A stretch of 64,000 nucleotides of DNA from the NCBI GenBank assembly GCA_041395505.1, contig JAWLAG010000001.1, forward strand, positions 2,108,001 through 2,172,000. The letters are read 5' to 3'. This DNA is from Steroidobacteraceae bacterium. Its GTDB lineage: Bacteria; Pseudomonadota; Gammaproteobacteria; Steroidobacterales; Steroidobacteraceae. Within the stretch, counting starts at the first letter, position 1. Every line of letters begins with the position of its first letter. Below, piece by piece: positions 43,645 to 53,987 of this stretch. Under the pieces are notes generated by a model. That model did no database searches. It was given only the letters and a program-made list of their open reading frames with translations, and was not told where the DNA came from. Both the position numbers and the translations under genes were made by a program.

Positions 43645-44208
43645 ATGACCAGTACCGGGGAATTCGAGCTGGGATTGCTGACCTCCGTCGCGACCGCGCC
43701 TGCCGCGAGGCAAGATACGGACGATACGGCGGCGACTGTCGACATTCTTTCTTCCCTGGAAGAAACGCGAATCGCAGTGTGCAAGGTCGCCGAGACGGCG
43801 CAGCGCCTGATGTCGATCTACACGCGCAATTTAGAGCCGGAGCTCTACGAACAGTCACCGTTCCTGGAGATCATCAAGAGATTCGTGTTGGCGCGTCGCT
43901 TTGCCAAGGTACGCGTGCTGATCACCGATTCGCCACAGAGCATTCGTGATCGCCATCGTTTCATGGCGATGAGCCGCCGCTTGACGAGCTATATCGACAT
44001 CCGACCGATCGAACCTCCCGGTGTTGGCGATCACGCCACGTATATCATTGCCGATGATCGCGCGATCGCGTATCGGCCGCGCGCCAAATCCTGGGACGGC
44101 GTCGCCAGTTTGAATGCTCCCGCAGTGGCGCGTCATCATCTGACGGAATTCGATACACTCTGGGCAACGACGGTTGCGGAAGATACGCGCTACGCCATGC
44201 GCGTATGA
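43645..44208 (+). CDS. Uncharacterised protein, DUF7931-like
   Basis: A 187-residue cytoplasmic protein without signal or membrane segment. After a 30-residue low-complexity lead, the body (LEETRIAVCKVAETAQRLM to the end) has alternating helices and strands; SPFLEIIKRFVLARRFAKVR and VLITDSPQSIRDRHRFMAMS are its most distinctive parts. Similar domains are found at the C-terminus of some proteobacterial acetyltransferases; function is unknown, and a phospholipase D-like fold has been a possibility in my reading but is unproven. It lies between purB and nudJ, where E. coli has hflD (not homologous by eye). Confidence 0.7.
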   Translation: MTSTGEFELGLLTSVATAPAARQDTDDTAATVDILSSLEETRIAVCKVAETAQRLMSIYTRNLEPELYEQSPFLEIIKRFVLARRFAKVRVLITDSPQSIRDRHRFMAMSRRLTSYIDIRPIEPPGVGDHATYIIADDRAIAYRPRAKSWDGVASLNAPAVARHHLTEFDTLWATTVAEDTRYAMRV

Positions 44209-44217
44209 GAGCTCGCG

Positions 44218-44748
44218 ATGCGTTCGAAGGGCGGCATGGACCTGACTGTCGCTGCCGTAGTCGAACGGCAGGGACAATTCCTGATGGTCGAGGAACGAAT
44301 CCGCGGCGCGCTGGTACTCAATCAGCCCGCGGGCCACGTTGAAGCCAATGAAAGCCTGATCCAGGCAGTCATTCGCGAAACGCTCGAAGAATCGGCCTGG
44401 CGGCTGACTCCTGCTGACCTGCTTGGCCTTTACCTGTGGCGCAAGCCGCACTCCAGCCGCAGCTACCTGCGCATCGCATTTACCGGAACAATCGACGCGC
44501 ATGATCCACACCGCAGGCTCGATCGCGGCATCGTGCGCAGTCTCTGGATGGCGCGCGAGGACATGTTGATGCGCGCAAGCGAATTGCGCAGTCCTCTGGT
44601 CCTGCGCTGCGTCGATGATTATGTTCGTGGCCAGCGCTACCCGCTGGCGGCCATCAGCGATCTGACGGGCGATGGCGACGCGTCCTGCATCTTGCAGGGC
44701 GAGCGGCTGGCCGCTGCCGCGGGCAACCTGCTACGCACCGTGAATTGA
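44218..44748 (+). CDS. nudJ: Nudix phosphatase NudJ
   Basis: A 176-residue Nudix hydrolase very like E. coli NudJ: VAAVVERQGQFLMVEERIRG, then LNQPAGHVEANESLIQAVIR with the Nudix box ending RETLEESAW, and near the end LRSPLVLRCVDDYVRGQRYP. NudJ acts on thiamine pyrophosphate precursors and nucleoside phosphates. Next to mnmA, as in E. coli. ATG at 44218 or 44236 (six codons later) could be the start; the second matches the family better, but the first has the better upstream spacing to the previous stop. Confidence 0.92.
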   Translation: MRSKGGMDLTVAAVVERQGQFLMVEERIRGALVLNQPAGHVEANESLIQAVIRETLEESAWRLTPADLLGLYLWRKPHSSRSYLRIAFTGTIDAHDPHRRLDRGIVRSLWMAREDMLMRASELRSPLVLRCVDDYVRGQRYPLAAISDLTGDGDASCILQGERLAAAAGNLLRTVN

Positions 44749-44798
44749 AGGCGGCGGGCCGATTGGGCCTTTGCCGATCGACGATCTACAATACTTCC

Positions 44799-45908
44799 AT
44801 GCGCGTCATCGTGGGTCTGTCCGGCGGAGTCGATTCTGCCGTGGCCGCATTGCTCCTGAAGCAGGCAGGCCACGAAGTCGAGGGCCTGTTCATGGACAAC
44901 TGGCCAGACGATGACGCCTACTGCACGGCCGCCGCCGATTTCCAGGATGCCCGGGCGATTGCGCACAGTCTCGGCCTGATTCTGCACCGAGTCGATTTCT
45001 CGGCCGAGTATCGTGAGCGGGTATTCTCACGCTTCCTCGATGCATATCGCTCGGGGCTAACGCCCAATCCGGATCTACTTTGCAACCAGTACGTGAAATT
45101 CGACCTGTGCCTCGAGCATGCCCGTCGCCTGGGGGCCGACCGATTTGCCACCGGTCATTACGCACGCCTCGTTCCGAGCGATCGCGGCATGGATCTGCAC
45201 AAGGGCCGGGACGGCAACAAGGACCAGAGCTACTTCCTGGCAACCGTGTCCCCTTCACAGCTCGAGCATTGTCTATTTCCCCTGGGCGACCTGCACAAGC
45301 GGCGGGTCCGTGAAATGGCCCGCGACGCCGGTCTCCTCGTGCACGATAAACCCGACAGTACCGGCATCTGTTTTATCGGCGAGAGACCTTTTCGCGAATT
45401 CCTCGGCCGGTTTATCGCGAGCGAACCGGGACCGATTGTCGATGAGCACGGCTCGATCCTTGGTGAGCACTGTGGATTGGCGTTCTATACCGTCGGCCAA
45501 AGGGGCGGCCTCGGCATTGGCGGGCGACGCGGCAACGACGGCCTGCCCTGGTATGTCGCGGGCAAGGACCCGGCGCGAAACGCCCTGCTGGTCGTGCAAG
45601 GCAGCACTCATCCCCGCCTGTTTGGCAGGACTCTCCTGACCGGACCAGCACACTGGCTCGGCGCTGGACCCGAATTGCCCGGGCGCTTGCAGGCAAAGAT
45701 CCGTTACCGCCAGTCCGATCAGGCCGCCATGGTACAAAGCGCGGGCGATGGGTCGCTGCGGGTCGACTTCGACGTCGCCCAACGAGCCATTACCCCCGGC
45801 CAGTACGCAGTGTTCTACACCGGCAGCCGCTGCCTGGGCTCGGCGGTCATCGCGCACGCCGCCATAGACAGTGGTGTGAACCCCGTGGCCAGCGCCATCA
45901 ACGGTTAA
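44799..45908 (+). CDS. mnmA: tRNA 2-thiouridylase MnmA
   Basis: A 369-residue enzyme. The PP-loop [25 protein letters not shown] and [10 protein letters not shown] motifs are present; catalytic cysteines are in [11 protein letters not shown] and in STGICFIGE. It thiolates U34 of tRNAs for Lys, Glu and Gln. ATG at 44799 starts directly before the ATP-binding strand ([10 protein letters not shown]); a TTG at 44745 would overlap nudJ and add an unlikely tail. Followed by the acnA promoter region. Confidence 0.96.
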   Translation: MRVIVGLSGGVDSAVAALLLKQAGHEVEGLFMDNWPDDDAYCTAAADFQDARAIAHSLGLILHRVDFSAEYRERVFSRFLDAYRSGLTPNPDLLCNQYVKFDLCLEHARRLGADRFATGHYARLVPSDRGMDLHKGRDGNKDQSYFLATVSPSQLEHCLFPLGDLHKRRVREMARDAGLLVHDKPDSTGICFIGERPFREFLGRFIASEPGPIVDEHGSILGEHCGLAFYTVGQRGGLGIGGRRGNDGLPWYVAGKDPARNALLVVQGSTHPRLFGRTLLTGPAHWLGAGPELPGRLQAKIRYRQSDQAAMVQSAGDGSLRVDFDVAQRAITPGQYAVFYTGSRCLGSAVIAHAAIDSGVNPVASAING

Positions 45909-45934
45909 ATTATCCCGTCCGCTGCCGTTATAAT
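45905..45934 (+). promoter_or_regulatory. Candidate promoter for acnA
   Basis: A perfect TATAAT -10 (45929-45934) with a weak TTAAAT -35 and an 18-base spacer, overlapping the mnmA stop. The predicted leader is about 35 bases with a GCGGAGGAT ribosome site. Confidence 0.45.
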
Positions 45935-45976
45935 TTGCGCGCTGCAGCGACGGTCGCGCAGCGCTGCGGAGGATAC

Positions 45977-48865
45977 ATGACCAAACGCTCGCAATTTAGC
46001 CGCAAACTCAAGGTCGGCAAGAAGCAATACGAAATCTTCAGCTTTGACAAGTTGCCCGCCGCCAAGGTCGCGGCTCTGCCTTACTCGTTGAAGATTCTGC
46101 TCGAGAATCTCTTGAGGTTTGAAGACGGCGTGAACGTGCGGCGCAGCGACATCGATGCCGTACTCAATTGGGACCCCAACGCGACACCGCATCACGAGAT
46201 TTCGTTCACACCCGCGCGCGTCATCATGCAGGACTTCACTGGCGTGCCTTGCGTGGTTGATCTTGCGGCGATGCGCGAGGCAGTGCAGCGGCTGGGCGGC
46301 AACGCCGAGCGCGTCAATCCACTTGCGCCCGCCGAACTGGTCATCGATCACTCCGTACAGGTCGACAATTACGGCAATGCGCAGGCGCTATCGTCCAACA
46401 CCAGGATCGAATTCGAACGAAATGCCGAACGTTACGCGTTTCTGCGTTGGGGCCAGTCGGCATTCAAGAATTTCAAGGTCGTGCCACCAAATACGGGCAT
46501 CGTGCATCAAGTAAACCTTGAATATCTCGCACGTGTTGTGTTCGCAGACAACGGAGCCCAAGCCTATCCGGATACGGTCGTCGGCACAGACTCGCACACG
46601 ACCATGATCAACGGTGTCGGTGTGCTGGGCTGGGGGGTCGGCGGTATCGAAGCCGAGGCGGCCATGCTTGGCCAGCCCGTGACCATGCTCATTCCGCAGG
46701 TAATCGGCGTCGAGCTCGTCGGCAGCCTCCGTCCGGGCGCTACCGCCACCGATCTCGTCCTGACCGTCACGGAACTGCTGCGCAAGCACGGCGTCGTCGA
46801 GAAATTCGTCGAGTTCTTCGGCGACGGCCTTGCCAATCTGCCGCTCGCGGACCGCGCGACGATTGCCAACATGTCCCCGGAATTTGGCAGCACCTGCGCC
46901 ATCTTCCCGATAGATGATGAAACCCTGCGCTACCTGGCGCTGTCGGGGCGATCGCGCGACCAGATCGACCTAATCCGCAGCTACGCCCGCGCCCAGGGCA
47001 TGTGGCGCGAGGAAGGTGCGAGGCCGGCGCGCTACACGAACGTCCTGCGGCTCGACCTTGCAACGGTCGAACCAAGCCTTGCCGGCCCGAAGCGGCCGCA
47101 GGATCGTATTCCAGTCAGCGGCGCCAAGGCGGCCTACCGCACCCATCTCGGCAAGATGCGTGAAGAGCGCTCGCGAAAGAATCCGCAGGCGACAGGACGC
47201 GCAGAGGTTACCCAAGGCCAGTACAGCCTGAACGACGGCGCGGTTTTGATCGCCGCCATAACGAGCTGCACGAATACCAGCAACCCCTATGTCATGATCG
47301 GCGCAGCACTGCTCGCGCGCAATGCTGCGCGTGCCGGCCTCACCGCCCGGCCGTGGGTCAAGACCAGCCTCGCGCCCGGTTCCAAGGTCGTCACGGACTA
47401 CCTGCGCAAAGCGAGGCTTCTGGATGACCTCGCCAGCGTGGGTTTCTACCTGGTCGGCTACGGCTGCACGACCTGCATCGGCAATTCCGGTCCGCTTAAA
47501 CCCGAAATCTCCTCGGCGGTCCGCGCCGGGGACGTGATCGGCTGCTCCGTACTGTCGGGCAATCGCAATTTCGAAGGTCGAGTGCACCCGGAAGTCAAGA
47601 TGAACTTCCTAACATCACCGCCATTGGTCGTTGCCTACGCGTTGGCCGGCACCATGGATATCGATCTCGATTCGGAGCCTCTCGGCATCAATCGCAGCGG
47701 CGAACCTGTCTACCTGCGCGATATCTGGCCGTCACCTCAGCTGGTTGCGGACACGGTGCGCGCCGCAATCGATTCGCGCATGTTCCGCAGGAGTTATGCG
47801 GGCGTGTTCAAGGGCGATGCAAGCTGGCGAGCTATCCGCATTCCGAAAGGCAAGATCTACAAGTGGGATGATGCTTCGACCTATGTGCGAAATCCCCCCT
47901 ACTTCGACGGCATGACCATGCGATTGCCGTCCGAACGACCGATCGACAATGCGCATGTCCTTGCGCTGCTCGGCGACTCGGTGACGACTGATCACATTTC
48001 GCCTGCCGGCAGCATCGCCAAATCGAGCCCGGCCGCGCGTTACCTGATGGACCATGGCGTGCAACCGGCGGATTTCAATTCATACGGTGCGCGACGCGGC
48101 AACCATGAAGTGATGATGCGCGGTACATTCGCGAACATCCGCCTGCGCAATCTGCTGGCACCCGGAACCGAAGGCGGAGTCACCGTGCATGTGCCGAGCG
48201 GCGAGCAGATGTCGATTTACGATGCCGCCATGCGCTATGCCACGGAAAAACGCGCGCTGATCGTCATTGGCGGCAAGGAGTATGGCACGGGCTCCTCCCG
48301 CGACTGGGCCGCGAAGGGAACGATGCTGCTTGGCGTTCGCGCCGTGATCGCCGAGAGCTTCGAACGAATTCACCGCTCCAATCTGATCGGTATGGGCGTG
48401 CTGCCGCTGCAATTTGTCGATGGCCAGTCCGCTGCCACGCTCGGACTGACCGGCCACGAGACCTTCACCATCGCCGGACTCGACGGCGGACGTGCCCGGC
48501 AGGTGCAAGTCAGTGCCACCAGCGCCGACGGTTCGAAAAAATCGTTTACGGCCCGCGTACGCATCGACACGCCGAAAGAGCAGGATTACTTCCGCCACGG
48601 CGGCATCCTGCAGTATGTCCTTCGGCAGATTGCGACAACGGCCGCCAAACCCACGCAGGCGGGGAAACCGCGCCGGCGGGCAAAGCCCAAGGCGAAAACT
48701 TCCCGGCCGGTGCGCAAGACGCCACGCAGGACGGCCACGGGGAAAGGCAAGGCGCGGCCCGGCAGGAGTCGCATACGATCGACGTCGCAGCGCAAGCCGA
48801 ACAAACCAAAGAAGCCGGCGCGCGCTGCGGCGCGCGCCCGAAAGGCAGCGAAACGCAAGAAGTAG
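45977..48865 (+). CDS. acnA: Aconitate hydratase A with lysine/arginine-rich C-terminal tail
   Basis: A 962-residue protein. The first 886 residues are a full aconitase: Fe-S cysteines Cys431 (TSCTNTSNP), Cys497 and Cys500 ([10 protein letters not shown]), and the C-terminal swivel with [17 protein letters not shown] and [16 protein letters not shown]. It isomerises citrate to isocitrate. E. coli AcnA ends at the point corresponding to residue 886 ([12 protein letters not shown]); here 76 further residues follow, of which 32 are Lys/Arg and none Asp/Glu, resembling histone H1-like or AlgP-type tails. The start is ATG 45977 with GCGGAGGAT upstream. Confidence 0.95.
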   Translation: MTKRSQFSRKLKVGKKQYEIFSFDKLPAAKVAALPYSLKILLENLLRFEDGVNVRRSDIDAVLNWDPNATPHHEISFTPARVIMQDFTGVPCVVDLAAMREAVQRLGGNAERVNPLAPAELVIDHSVQVDNYGNAQALSSNTRIEFERNAERYAFLRWGQSAFKNFKVVPPNTGIVHQVNLEYLARVVFADNGAQAYPDTVVGTDSHTTMINGVGVLGWGVGGIEAEAAMLGQPVTMLIPQVIGVELVGSLRPGATATDLVLTVTELLRKHGVVEKFVEFFGDGLANLPLADRATIANMSPEFGSTCAIFPIDDETLRYLALSGRSRDQIDLIRSYARAQGMWREEGARPARYTNVLRLDLATVEPSLAGPKRPQDRIPVSGAKAAYRTHLGKMREERSRKNPQATGRAEVTQGQYSLNDGAVLIAAITSCTNTSNPYVMIGAALLARNAARAGLTARPWVKTSLAPGSKVVTDYLRKARLLDDLASVGFYLVGYGCTTCIGNSGPLKPEISSAVRAGDVIGCSVLSGNRNFEGRVHPEVKMNFLTSPPLVVAYALAGTMDIDLDSEPLGINRSGEPVYLRDIWPSPQLVADTVRAAIDSRMFRRSYAGVFKGDASWRAIRIPKGKIYKWDDASTYVRNPPYFDGMTMRLPSERPIDNAHVLALLGDSVTTDHISPAGSIAKSSPAARYLMDHGVQPADFNSYGARRGNHEVMMRGTFANIRLRNLLAPGTEGGVTVHVPSGEQMSIYDAAMRYATEKRALIVIGGKEYGTGSSRDWAAKGTMLLGVRAVIAESFERIHRSNLIGMGVLPLQFVDGQSAATLGLTGHETFTIAGLDGGRARQVQVSATSADGSKKSFTARVRIDTPKEQDYFRHGGILQYVLRQIATTAAKPTQAGKPRRRAKPKAKTSRPVRKTPRRTATGKGKARPGRSRIRSTSQRKPNKPKKPARAAARARKAAKRKK
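48635..48862 (+). other. Basic tail segment of the aconitase gene
   Basis: Codons 887-962. The composition is Lys, Arg, Pro, Ala, Thr and Ser, with third codon positions mostly G or C like the rest of the gene, so it reads as coding sequence rather than a frameshifted remnant. Motif units such as KPKK and ARKAAKRKK recall DNA- or RNA-binding tails. Confidence 0.8.
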
Positions 48866-48868
48866 TCC

Positions 48869-49516
48869 TTGAGCGCGCGGCCCCATGCTCGACTGGTCGT
48901 ATTTGATCTGGACGGTACGATCACGCGGCGGGACACGCTGGTACCTTTCCTGCTGGGCTGGCTCGCGCGCAAACCGGGGCGCGTCGTTTTCCTCCCCCTC
49001 GTTGCGGTGGCGGCAGCACGATTCTGTTTTGATCGCGACCGTGGGAGACTCAAGTCGAGCCTGATACGCAGCATTCTCGGTCGCGCGAGTCGCGATGAGC
49101 TGCGTGACTATGCCGAGCGATTCGCCGACCGCCTCTTGCCAAGCGGCTGTCTCGCGCCTGCACTCGAGGAAATCCGCAAACAACGCGAAACCGGTGCCCA
49201 TATGGTGCTGTTGTCGGCAAGCCCGGATCTGTATGTACCGATAATTGCTGAGCGCCTGGGCTTTGGTCACTGCATCTGCACACAAGTCAGTTGGCGCGGC
49301 GAACTCCTGGAAGGACGGTTGCTGAGCGCCAACCGACGAGGCGAAGAGAAGGCGCGCGTGGTGCGCGAGTTGCTCGAGGCCCACGCCGACTGCGCATCCT
49401 GGGCCTATGGCAACAGCCGTTCCGATTTACCTCACCTGCTTCTGGTCGACAACGCATTTGCAATCAACCTGCGCGGCGCATTGCCACCGACGGTCAAGTA
49501 CCTGCGCTGGTTCTGA
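48869..49516 (+). CDS. HAD-superfamily (IB-type) phosphatase
   Basis: A 215-residue HAD hydrolase: motif I VVFDLDGTITRRD, motif II VLLSASPD, motif III lysine in EEKARVV and motif IV YGNSRSDLPHL. The helical cap after motif I and overall size fit the subfamily IB group (phosphoserine phosphatase-like or YfhB-like). The substrate is uncertain. The start is TTG at 48869, only 3 bases after the acnA stop; no ATG or GTG precedes motif I in frame, so translation is probably coupled to acnA. Confidence 0.87.
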   Translation: MSARPHARLVVFDLDGTITRRDTLVPFLLGWLARKPGRVVFLPLVAVAAARFCFDRDRGRLKSSLIRSILGRASRDELRDYAERFADRLLPSGCLAPALEEIRKQRETGAHMVLLSASPDLYVPIIAERLGFGHCICTQVSWRGELLEGRLLSANRRGEEKARVVRELLEAHADCASWAYGNSRSDLPHLLLVDNAFAINLRGALPPTVKYLRWF

Positions 49517-49576
49517 GGGCATCTTGAAACATTCCCGGCCCTGGAGCGGTCTAGTGAACAGCACAGGAGCAAGACG

Positions 49577-50503
49577 ATGCCCGCATACCGGTTTCCATTG
49601 ATTCCCGCTTCCGAAATCACGCCAGAAGAGGTCTTCTACAATCGCCGCCAGGCGCTAATCGCGCTCGGCGCGGCCGCCGCCACCATGGTGACTCCGGGCG
49701 TGGCATCCGCCGCGGCGCGACGTAACGCGAAATACTCCGTTACTGATGCGCCGAACACCTACGAACAAATCACCACTTACAACAATTTCTACGAATTCGG
49801 CACCGACAAGAGCGATCCGGCCGAGCGGGCCGGGAGTTTCCGCACGAAACCCTGGCACGTAAACGTGAGTGGCGCTACAAGGAACGGCAGTATTGCGCTC
49901 GATGACCTGCTCGCCGGAATCGGCGAGGAAGAGCGCGTCTACCGGTTTCGCTGCGTCGAAGCCTGGTCCATGGTAATCCCCTGGGTTGGCATTCCGCTCG
50001 CGAGTCTCCTGCGCAAACTCGATCCCGGACCGAAGGCTCGCTATGTTGCGTTTGAAACGCTATTCGATCCGAAACAGATGCCAGGGCAGCGCGCACCGAT
50101 CCTCGACTGGCCGTACCGGGAGGGTCTGCGCATGGATGAAGCGATGCATCCGCTGACCATGCTCGCAACGGGCGTTTACGGCAAACCGTTGCCGAACCAG
50201 AACGGCGCGCCATTGCGTCTGGTCGTACCATGGAAATACGGTTTCAAGAGCATAAAATCGATAGTCAGCATCCGCTTCAGCGAGACCCGGCCGCGAACGA
50301 GCTGGAACGACGCGGCGCCGAGCGAATATGGATTCTTCGCAAATGTGAATCCGCAGGTAGACCACCCGCGCTGGAGCCAGGCGAGCGAACGACGAATCGG
50401 CGCGGGTTTCTTCGCGGCACGTCAGCCGACGTTGATGTTCAATGGCTATGCCGAATTGGTAGCGGATCTGTACAAGGGCATGAACCTGCAGCGCAACTTC
50501 TGA
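49577..50503 (+). CDS. msrP: Protein-methionine-sulfoxide reductase catalytic subunit MsrP
   Basis: A 308-residue periplasmic molybdoenzyme. A twin-arginine signal ([11 protein letters not shown], Arg23-Arg24) precedes the sulfite-oxidase-like fold; the Mo-coordinating cysteine is Cys126 in [16 protein letters not shown], and [12 protein letters not shown] is the pterin-contact segment. It repairs oxidised methionine in envelope proteins, taking electrons from MsrQ. AGGAG lies upstream of the ATG. msrQ follows after 30 bases. Confidence 0.95.
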   Translation: MPAYRFPLIPASEITPEEVFYNRRQALIALGAAAATMVTPGVASAAARRNAKYSVTDAPNTYEQITTYNNFYEFGTDKSDPAERAGSFRTKPWHVNVSGATRNGSIALDDLLAGIGEEERVYRFRCVEAWSMVIPWVGIPLASLLRKLDPGPKARYVAFETLFDPKQMPGQRAPILDWPYREGLRMDEAMHPLTMLATGVYGKPLPNQNGAPLRLVVPWKYGFKSIKSIVSIRFSETRPRTSWNDAAPSEYGFFANVNPQVDHPRWSQASERRIGAGFFAARQPTLMFNGYAELVADLYKGMNLQRNF

Positions 50504-50533
50504 CGCTCTGCAACGGATCCAGCTGCTGCCACG

Positions 50534-51154
50534 ATGCCGCCTTCCGCAAAAGTTCGCATCGGCAAGACTCTGCTCGTCGTGGCGGTTTCGCTGCCACTGC
50601 TGGTCATTGCAGCCGGCCTATTCGACGCGCCCTGGGCTTCACTCGGCGTCGATCCAGTCCGCGAGATTGAACACCGGCTTGGCAAGACTGCACTGAATCT
50701 GCTTGGCTTGACACTATTGGTGTCACCCCTGCAGCAACTGCTCGGGAAACCCTGGCTGGTACAACTGCGGCGCACACTGGGACTCAGCGCTTTCGGCTAT
50801 GCGCTTTTGCATCTTCTTGCATATGCCTCGCTCGACCTGGAATTCAACTGGGCACAACTGGGGACCGATATCGCCAAGCGGCCCTACATTACGGTCGGTG
50901 TGCTGGCGCTCGCCATGATGCTTCCCTTGGCGATCACATCGACGGACCGCCTGATGCGCAGGCTTGGACGCAAATGGCTCGCGCTACATCGATTGATTTA
51001 TCCCGCAGCAACGCTCGCCGTCCTTCATTATTACTGGCAAGTCAAACGTGACGTTCGCGAACCGCTGGTGTACGCAGCTGTGCTCGCCGCATTGCTCGGA
51101 TATCGTTGGTGGCGTCAACGGGCGCGCCTACATCGACGTCCGCACCTGCCATAG
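50534..51154 (+). CDS. msrQ: Heme-binding membrane subunit MsrQ
   Basis: A 206-residue inner-membrane protein with about six hydrophobic segments of the ferric reductase-like heme-binding type. Histidines in YALLHLLAYAS, LALHRLIYPA and LAVLHYYWQVK are the likely b-heme ligands. It passes electrons from the respiratory chain to MsrP. The last 27 bases overlap the 3' end of the convergent tryptophan dioxygenase gene. Confidence 0.93.
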   Translation: MPPSAKVRIGKTLLVVAVSLPLLVIAAGLFDAPWASLGVDPVREIEHRLGKTALNLLGLTLLVSPLQQLLGKPWLVQLRRTLGLSAFGYALLHLLAYASLDLEFNWAQLGTDIAKRPYITVGVLALAMMLPLAITSTDRLMRRLGRKWLALHRLIYPAATLAVLHYYWQVKRDVREPLVYAAVLAALLGYRWWRQRARLHRRPHLP

Positions 51155-51985
51155 CTCCGGGAAGAATTTGAGCTCGAGCGCCTTGGCCAGGTAGGACACG
51201 CCGGCGCTGCCGCCCGTGCCAGGCTTGTAGCCAATGACCCGTTCGACGGTTTTCAAATGATGAAACCGCCAAAGCTGAAAACGGTGATCGAGATTGATCA
51301 GTTTTTCCGCGAGTTCATACAGGTCCCAGTCTTTTTCCGCATTGTGATAAACCGCCAACCAGGCCGCTGCCACCTTCTTGCTGGGAACGTAGCTTTCGCT
51401 GAATTCCCTTGCAAGGGATTCATCAGGGATCTCGTAGCCACGTTGGCTCAGCAGCCGCAGTACATCGTCGTACAACGAGGGTGAGCGCAATGCCTGTTCG
51501 AGGAGTGCATATGCCCTCGGATCACGCTGGTGCACGGCGATCATCTGGCCATTCTTGTTGCCCAGCGTGAATTCAAGCAGCCGGTACTGGTAGGACTGGA
51601 AGCCCGACGAGCGCCCGAGCGAGTTGCGGAATGCCGAATACTCGAATGGCGTTATGGTCGACAAGACCTCCCATGCCGCCAGCAACTGGTCCTGCACCCG
51701 CGCGATTCGCGACAGCATCTTGAATGATGGATCAAGATCGTCTTTCTGCACGCACCGGCGCACACCCGCAAGCTCATGCAGCAGGAGCTTCATCCAAAGC
51801 TCCGAAGCCTGATGCACGACGATGAACATCATTTCGTCGTGCTCCGGCGAATTGGGTTCCTGCGCCGTCAGTATCTTCTCCAGGTGAAGATACTCGCCAT
51901 AAGACTGGGACTCGCCGAGATCCCAGTGAATATTCTCATCGCTCAGGTCGACCTTCGTGGGCGGGCCGCGCTCGGATTGACTCAT
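51128..51985 (-). CDS. Tryptophan 2,3-dioxygenase
   Basis: A 285-residue heme dioxygenase that opens the indole ring of L-tryptophan to N-formylkynurenine. Recognisable segments are YGEYLHLEKILTAQ, HDEMMFIVVHQASELWMKLL, TPFEYSAFRNSLGRSSGFQS, and WRFHHLKTVERVIGYKPGTGG, where His in RFHH is the proximal heme ligand and the GTGGS loop closes the pocket. No other kynurenine-pathway gene is in the window. Divergent from the threonine aldolase gene. Confidence 0.95.
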   Translation of the reverse strand: MSQSERGPPTKVDLSDENIHWDLGESQSYGEYLHLEKILTAQEPNSPEHDEMMFIVVHQASELWMKLLLHELAGVRRCVQKDDLDPSFKMLSRIARVQDQLLAAWEVLSTITPFEYSAFRNSLGRSSGFQSYQYRLLEFTLGNKNGQMIAVHQRDPRAYALLEQALRSPSLYDDVLRLLSQRGYEIPDESLAREFSESYVPSKKVAAAWLAVYHNAEKDWDLYELAEKLINLDHRFQLWRFHHLKTVERVIGYKPGTGGSAGVSYLAKALELKFFPELWQVRTSM

Positions 51986-52074
51986 CGCCGAACCTCAAGG
52001 CAGATTGCTGTTCGTGGCATGATATCAGCCCATACGATCGGGTTCCGGGGCAAGCCATCATCGACCAGGTGACC

Positions 52075-53088
52075 ATGAATTTTCTCAGTGACAACACAGC
52101 CAGCATCTGTCCGCCGATTCTGGAAGCCATCCTGCGCGCCAACCCGGGAAGCGCCGCAAGCTATGGCGAGGATGAAATCAGCTCGGGGCTTGATGAGAAA
52201 TTCAGCAGATTCTTCGAGCGCGACGTCAGGGTGTTCCCGGTGCTCACCGGTACTGCAGCCAATGCCCTCGCGCTCGCCAGTGTCTGCCCGCCGCACGGCA
52301 GCATTCTGGCTCACAAAGAGGCCCATCTGCTGGTCGACGAATGCGGCGCACCCGAATTCTTCTCGGGCGCGCGCGTCGTGCCCGTATCGGGCGCCCATGG
52401 GCGAATCGATCCACGAGCGCTCGCGGATGAAATGCGCGCGGCACATCCAAGCGTGCACGCATTGCGACCTACCGTTTTGAGCCTGACGCAATCAACCGAG
52501 CTCGGCACCGTTTACACCGCCAGCTTGATTCGGGACCTGGCAACTTCCGCTCACCGAGAAGGCCTCCTCGTGCACGTGGACGGCGCCCGTTTCGCCAACG
52601 CGCTGGCGTCGAGCGGATCCACACCGGCCGGGCTCAGCTGGGCTTGCGGCGTCGACGTCATGTCTCTCGGCTTCACCAAGCTCGGCGCGATGCTCGCCGA
52701 GGCCGTCGTGTTCTTTGACCCGGCCCTGGTGGCCGACTTCGAGCGTCGACGAAAACGTTCGGGTCAACTATTCAGCAAGATGCGCTACGTCTCGGCACAG
52801 CTAATTGCAATGCTGGAGAACGATCTATGGCTCGAGAACGCGCGCCGCATGAACGCGCTCGCCACTCGAATTGGCGACAGCGCCGAGGGCCTGCTCGCAG
52901 CGCCAGTCGAGGCGAATTCAGTATTCCTTCGACTCGATGCCGCGGCGGCGCAACAGCTGCAACAGCGTGTGGCCTGCTACCCCTGGGGTGCACAGGACTC
53001 AATGCTGTATCGACTGGTTGTTTCCTGGAACCAGCCGGAGGAGGAAGTCGACCGTCTTTGTGAGCTGCTCCGCCAACTGCCGCGCTGA
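52075..53088 (+). CDS. Low-specificity threonine aldolase
   Basis: A 337-residue fold-type I PLP enzyme. The PLP lysine is Lys202 in SLGFTKLGAML, the DGAR motif (169-172, numbered two higher from an upstream GTG) holds the PLP-pyridine aspartate, and the start MNFLSDNTA matches the family. It splits threonine or allo-threonine to glycine and acetaldehyde. ATG at 52075 is preferred over the in-frame GTG at 52069 because AGGTGA lies at ribosome-site spacing. Confidence 0.9.
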   Translation: MNFLSDNTASICPPILEAILRANPGSAASYGEDEISSGLDEKFSRFFERDVRVFPVLTGTAANALALASVCPPHGSILAHKEAHLLVDECGAPEFFSGARVVPVSGAHGRIDPRALADEMRAAHPSVHALRPTVLSLTQSTELGTVYTASLIRDLATSAHREGLLVHVDGARFANALASSGSTPAGLSWACGVDVMSLGFTKLGAMLAEAVVFFDPALVADFERRRKRSGQLFSKMRYVSAQLIAMLENDLWLENARRMNALATRIGDSAEGLLAAPVEANSVFLRLDAAAAQQLQQRVACYPWGAQDSMLYRLVVSWNQPEEEVDRLCELLRQLPR

Positions 53089-53140
53089 GGAACGTCTACC
53101 AAGCATCGATTGCCTGCTGACCGCAGCTTCGTACAGTCCT

Positions 53141-53941
53141 ATGGAATTCATCGATATCGGACTCAATCTCACTCACGATAGCTTCGACATCGACCGCGAA
53201 CAGGTGCTCGAGCGCGCTTTGGCACGTGGGGTTTCGCAAATGATCGTCACCGGTGCAACAGTCGAGGGCTCTAGCAAGGCCATCGAACTTGCCGCGGCAT
53301 CGCCGAGCCGACTCTTTGCAACTGCCGGCGTACACCCACACCACGCGACAGATCTCGATGACCAGGCACTCATTGCGCTCGAACGGTTGTGCCAGCACGC
53401 TGAGGTGGTCGCTTGTGGCGAGTGTGGTCTCGACTACTTTCGCGACTACTCGCCGCGCGACGTCCAGCGCAGTGCGTTTGCAATGCAACTGCAGCTTGCT
53501 GGACGCTGCGGGAAACCATTGTTCCTGCATCAACGCGAAGCACACGATGATTTCGTGGGCGTCCTGCGCGAGAGCGGAGCGGCCGCCCTGCAGGGCGTTG
53601 CGCACTGTTTCACCGGCGACCTCGTCGAAGTGCGGGCCTACCTCGACCTTGGGCTGCATATCGGCATCACAGGCTGGATCTGCGACGAGCGCCGTGGCAC
53701 CCACCTGCACGATGTCGTGCGACTGGTGCCCGCGGATCGCCTGCTCCTGGAAACAGACGCCCCCTATCTACTGCCGCGCGATCTGGTGCCGCGGCCGAAA
53801 TCACGCCGAAATGAGCCGATGTTCCTTCCCCATGTTGCCGCCACTGTCGCAGCTGCGCGCGGTGAGTCGCTCGAGCAGCTCGCCGCCCAGAGTACGGCGG
53901 CAGCGCGTAAACTATTCGGACTGCCGCAGCTGGCGAGCTAG
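53141..53941 (+). CDS. tatD: TatD-family metal-dependent hydrolase
   Basis: A 266-residue TIM-barrel hydrolase. Metal ligands and signatures: IDIGLNLTHDSF (a H-to-N variation of the usual DxHxH), AGVHPHHA, GECGLDYFRDY, LFLHQREAHDD, VAHCFTGD and LLETDAPYLLPRDL. GLNLTH as the first ligand pair is the TatD-proper pattern of E. coli. TatD is a 3'-5' exonuclease linked to DNA/RNA turnover and oxidative damage. ATG at 53141 begins immediately before the first strand. Confidence 0.92.
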   Translation: MEFIDIGLNLTHDSFDIDREQVLERALARGVSQMIVTGATVEGSSKAIELAAASPSRLFATAGVHPHHATDLDDQALIALERLCQHAEVVACGECGLDYFRDYSPRDVQRSAFAMQLQLAGRCGKPLFLHQREAHDDFVGVLRESGAAALQGVAHCFTGDLVEVRAYLDLGLHIGITGWICDERRGTHLHDVVRLVPADRLLLETDAPYLLPRDLVPRPKSRRNEPMFLPHVAATVAAARGESLEQLAAQSTAAARKLFGLPQLAS

Positions 53942-53987
53942 AGTCAGTTCCGGTTTATTAGCCAACTCATTGTTATTTAGGCAACTT

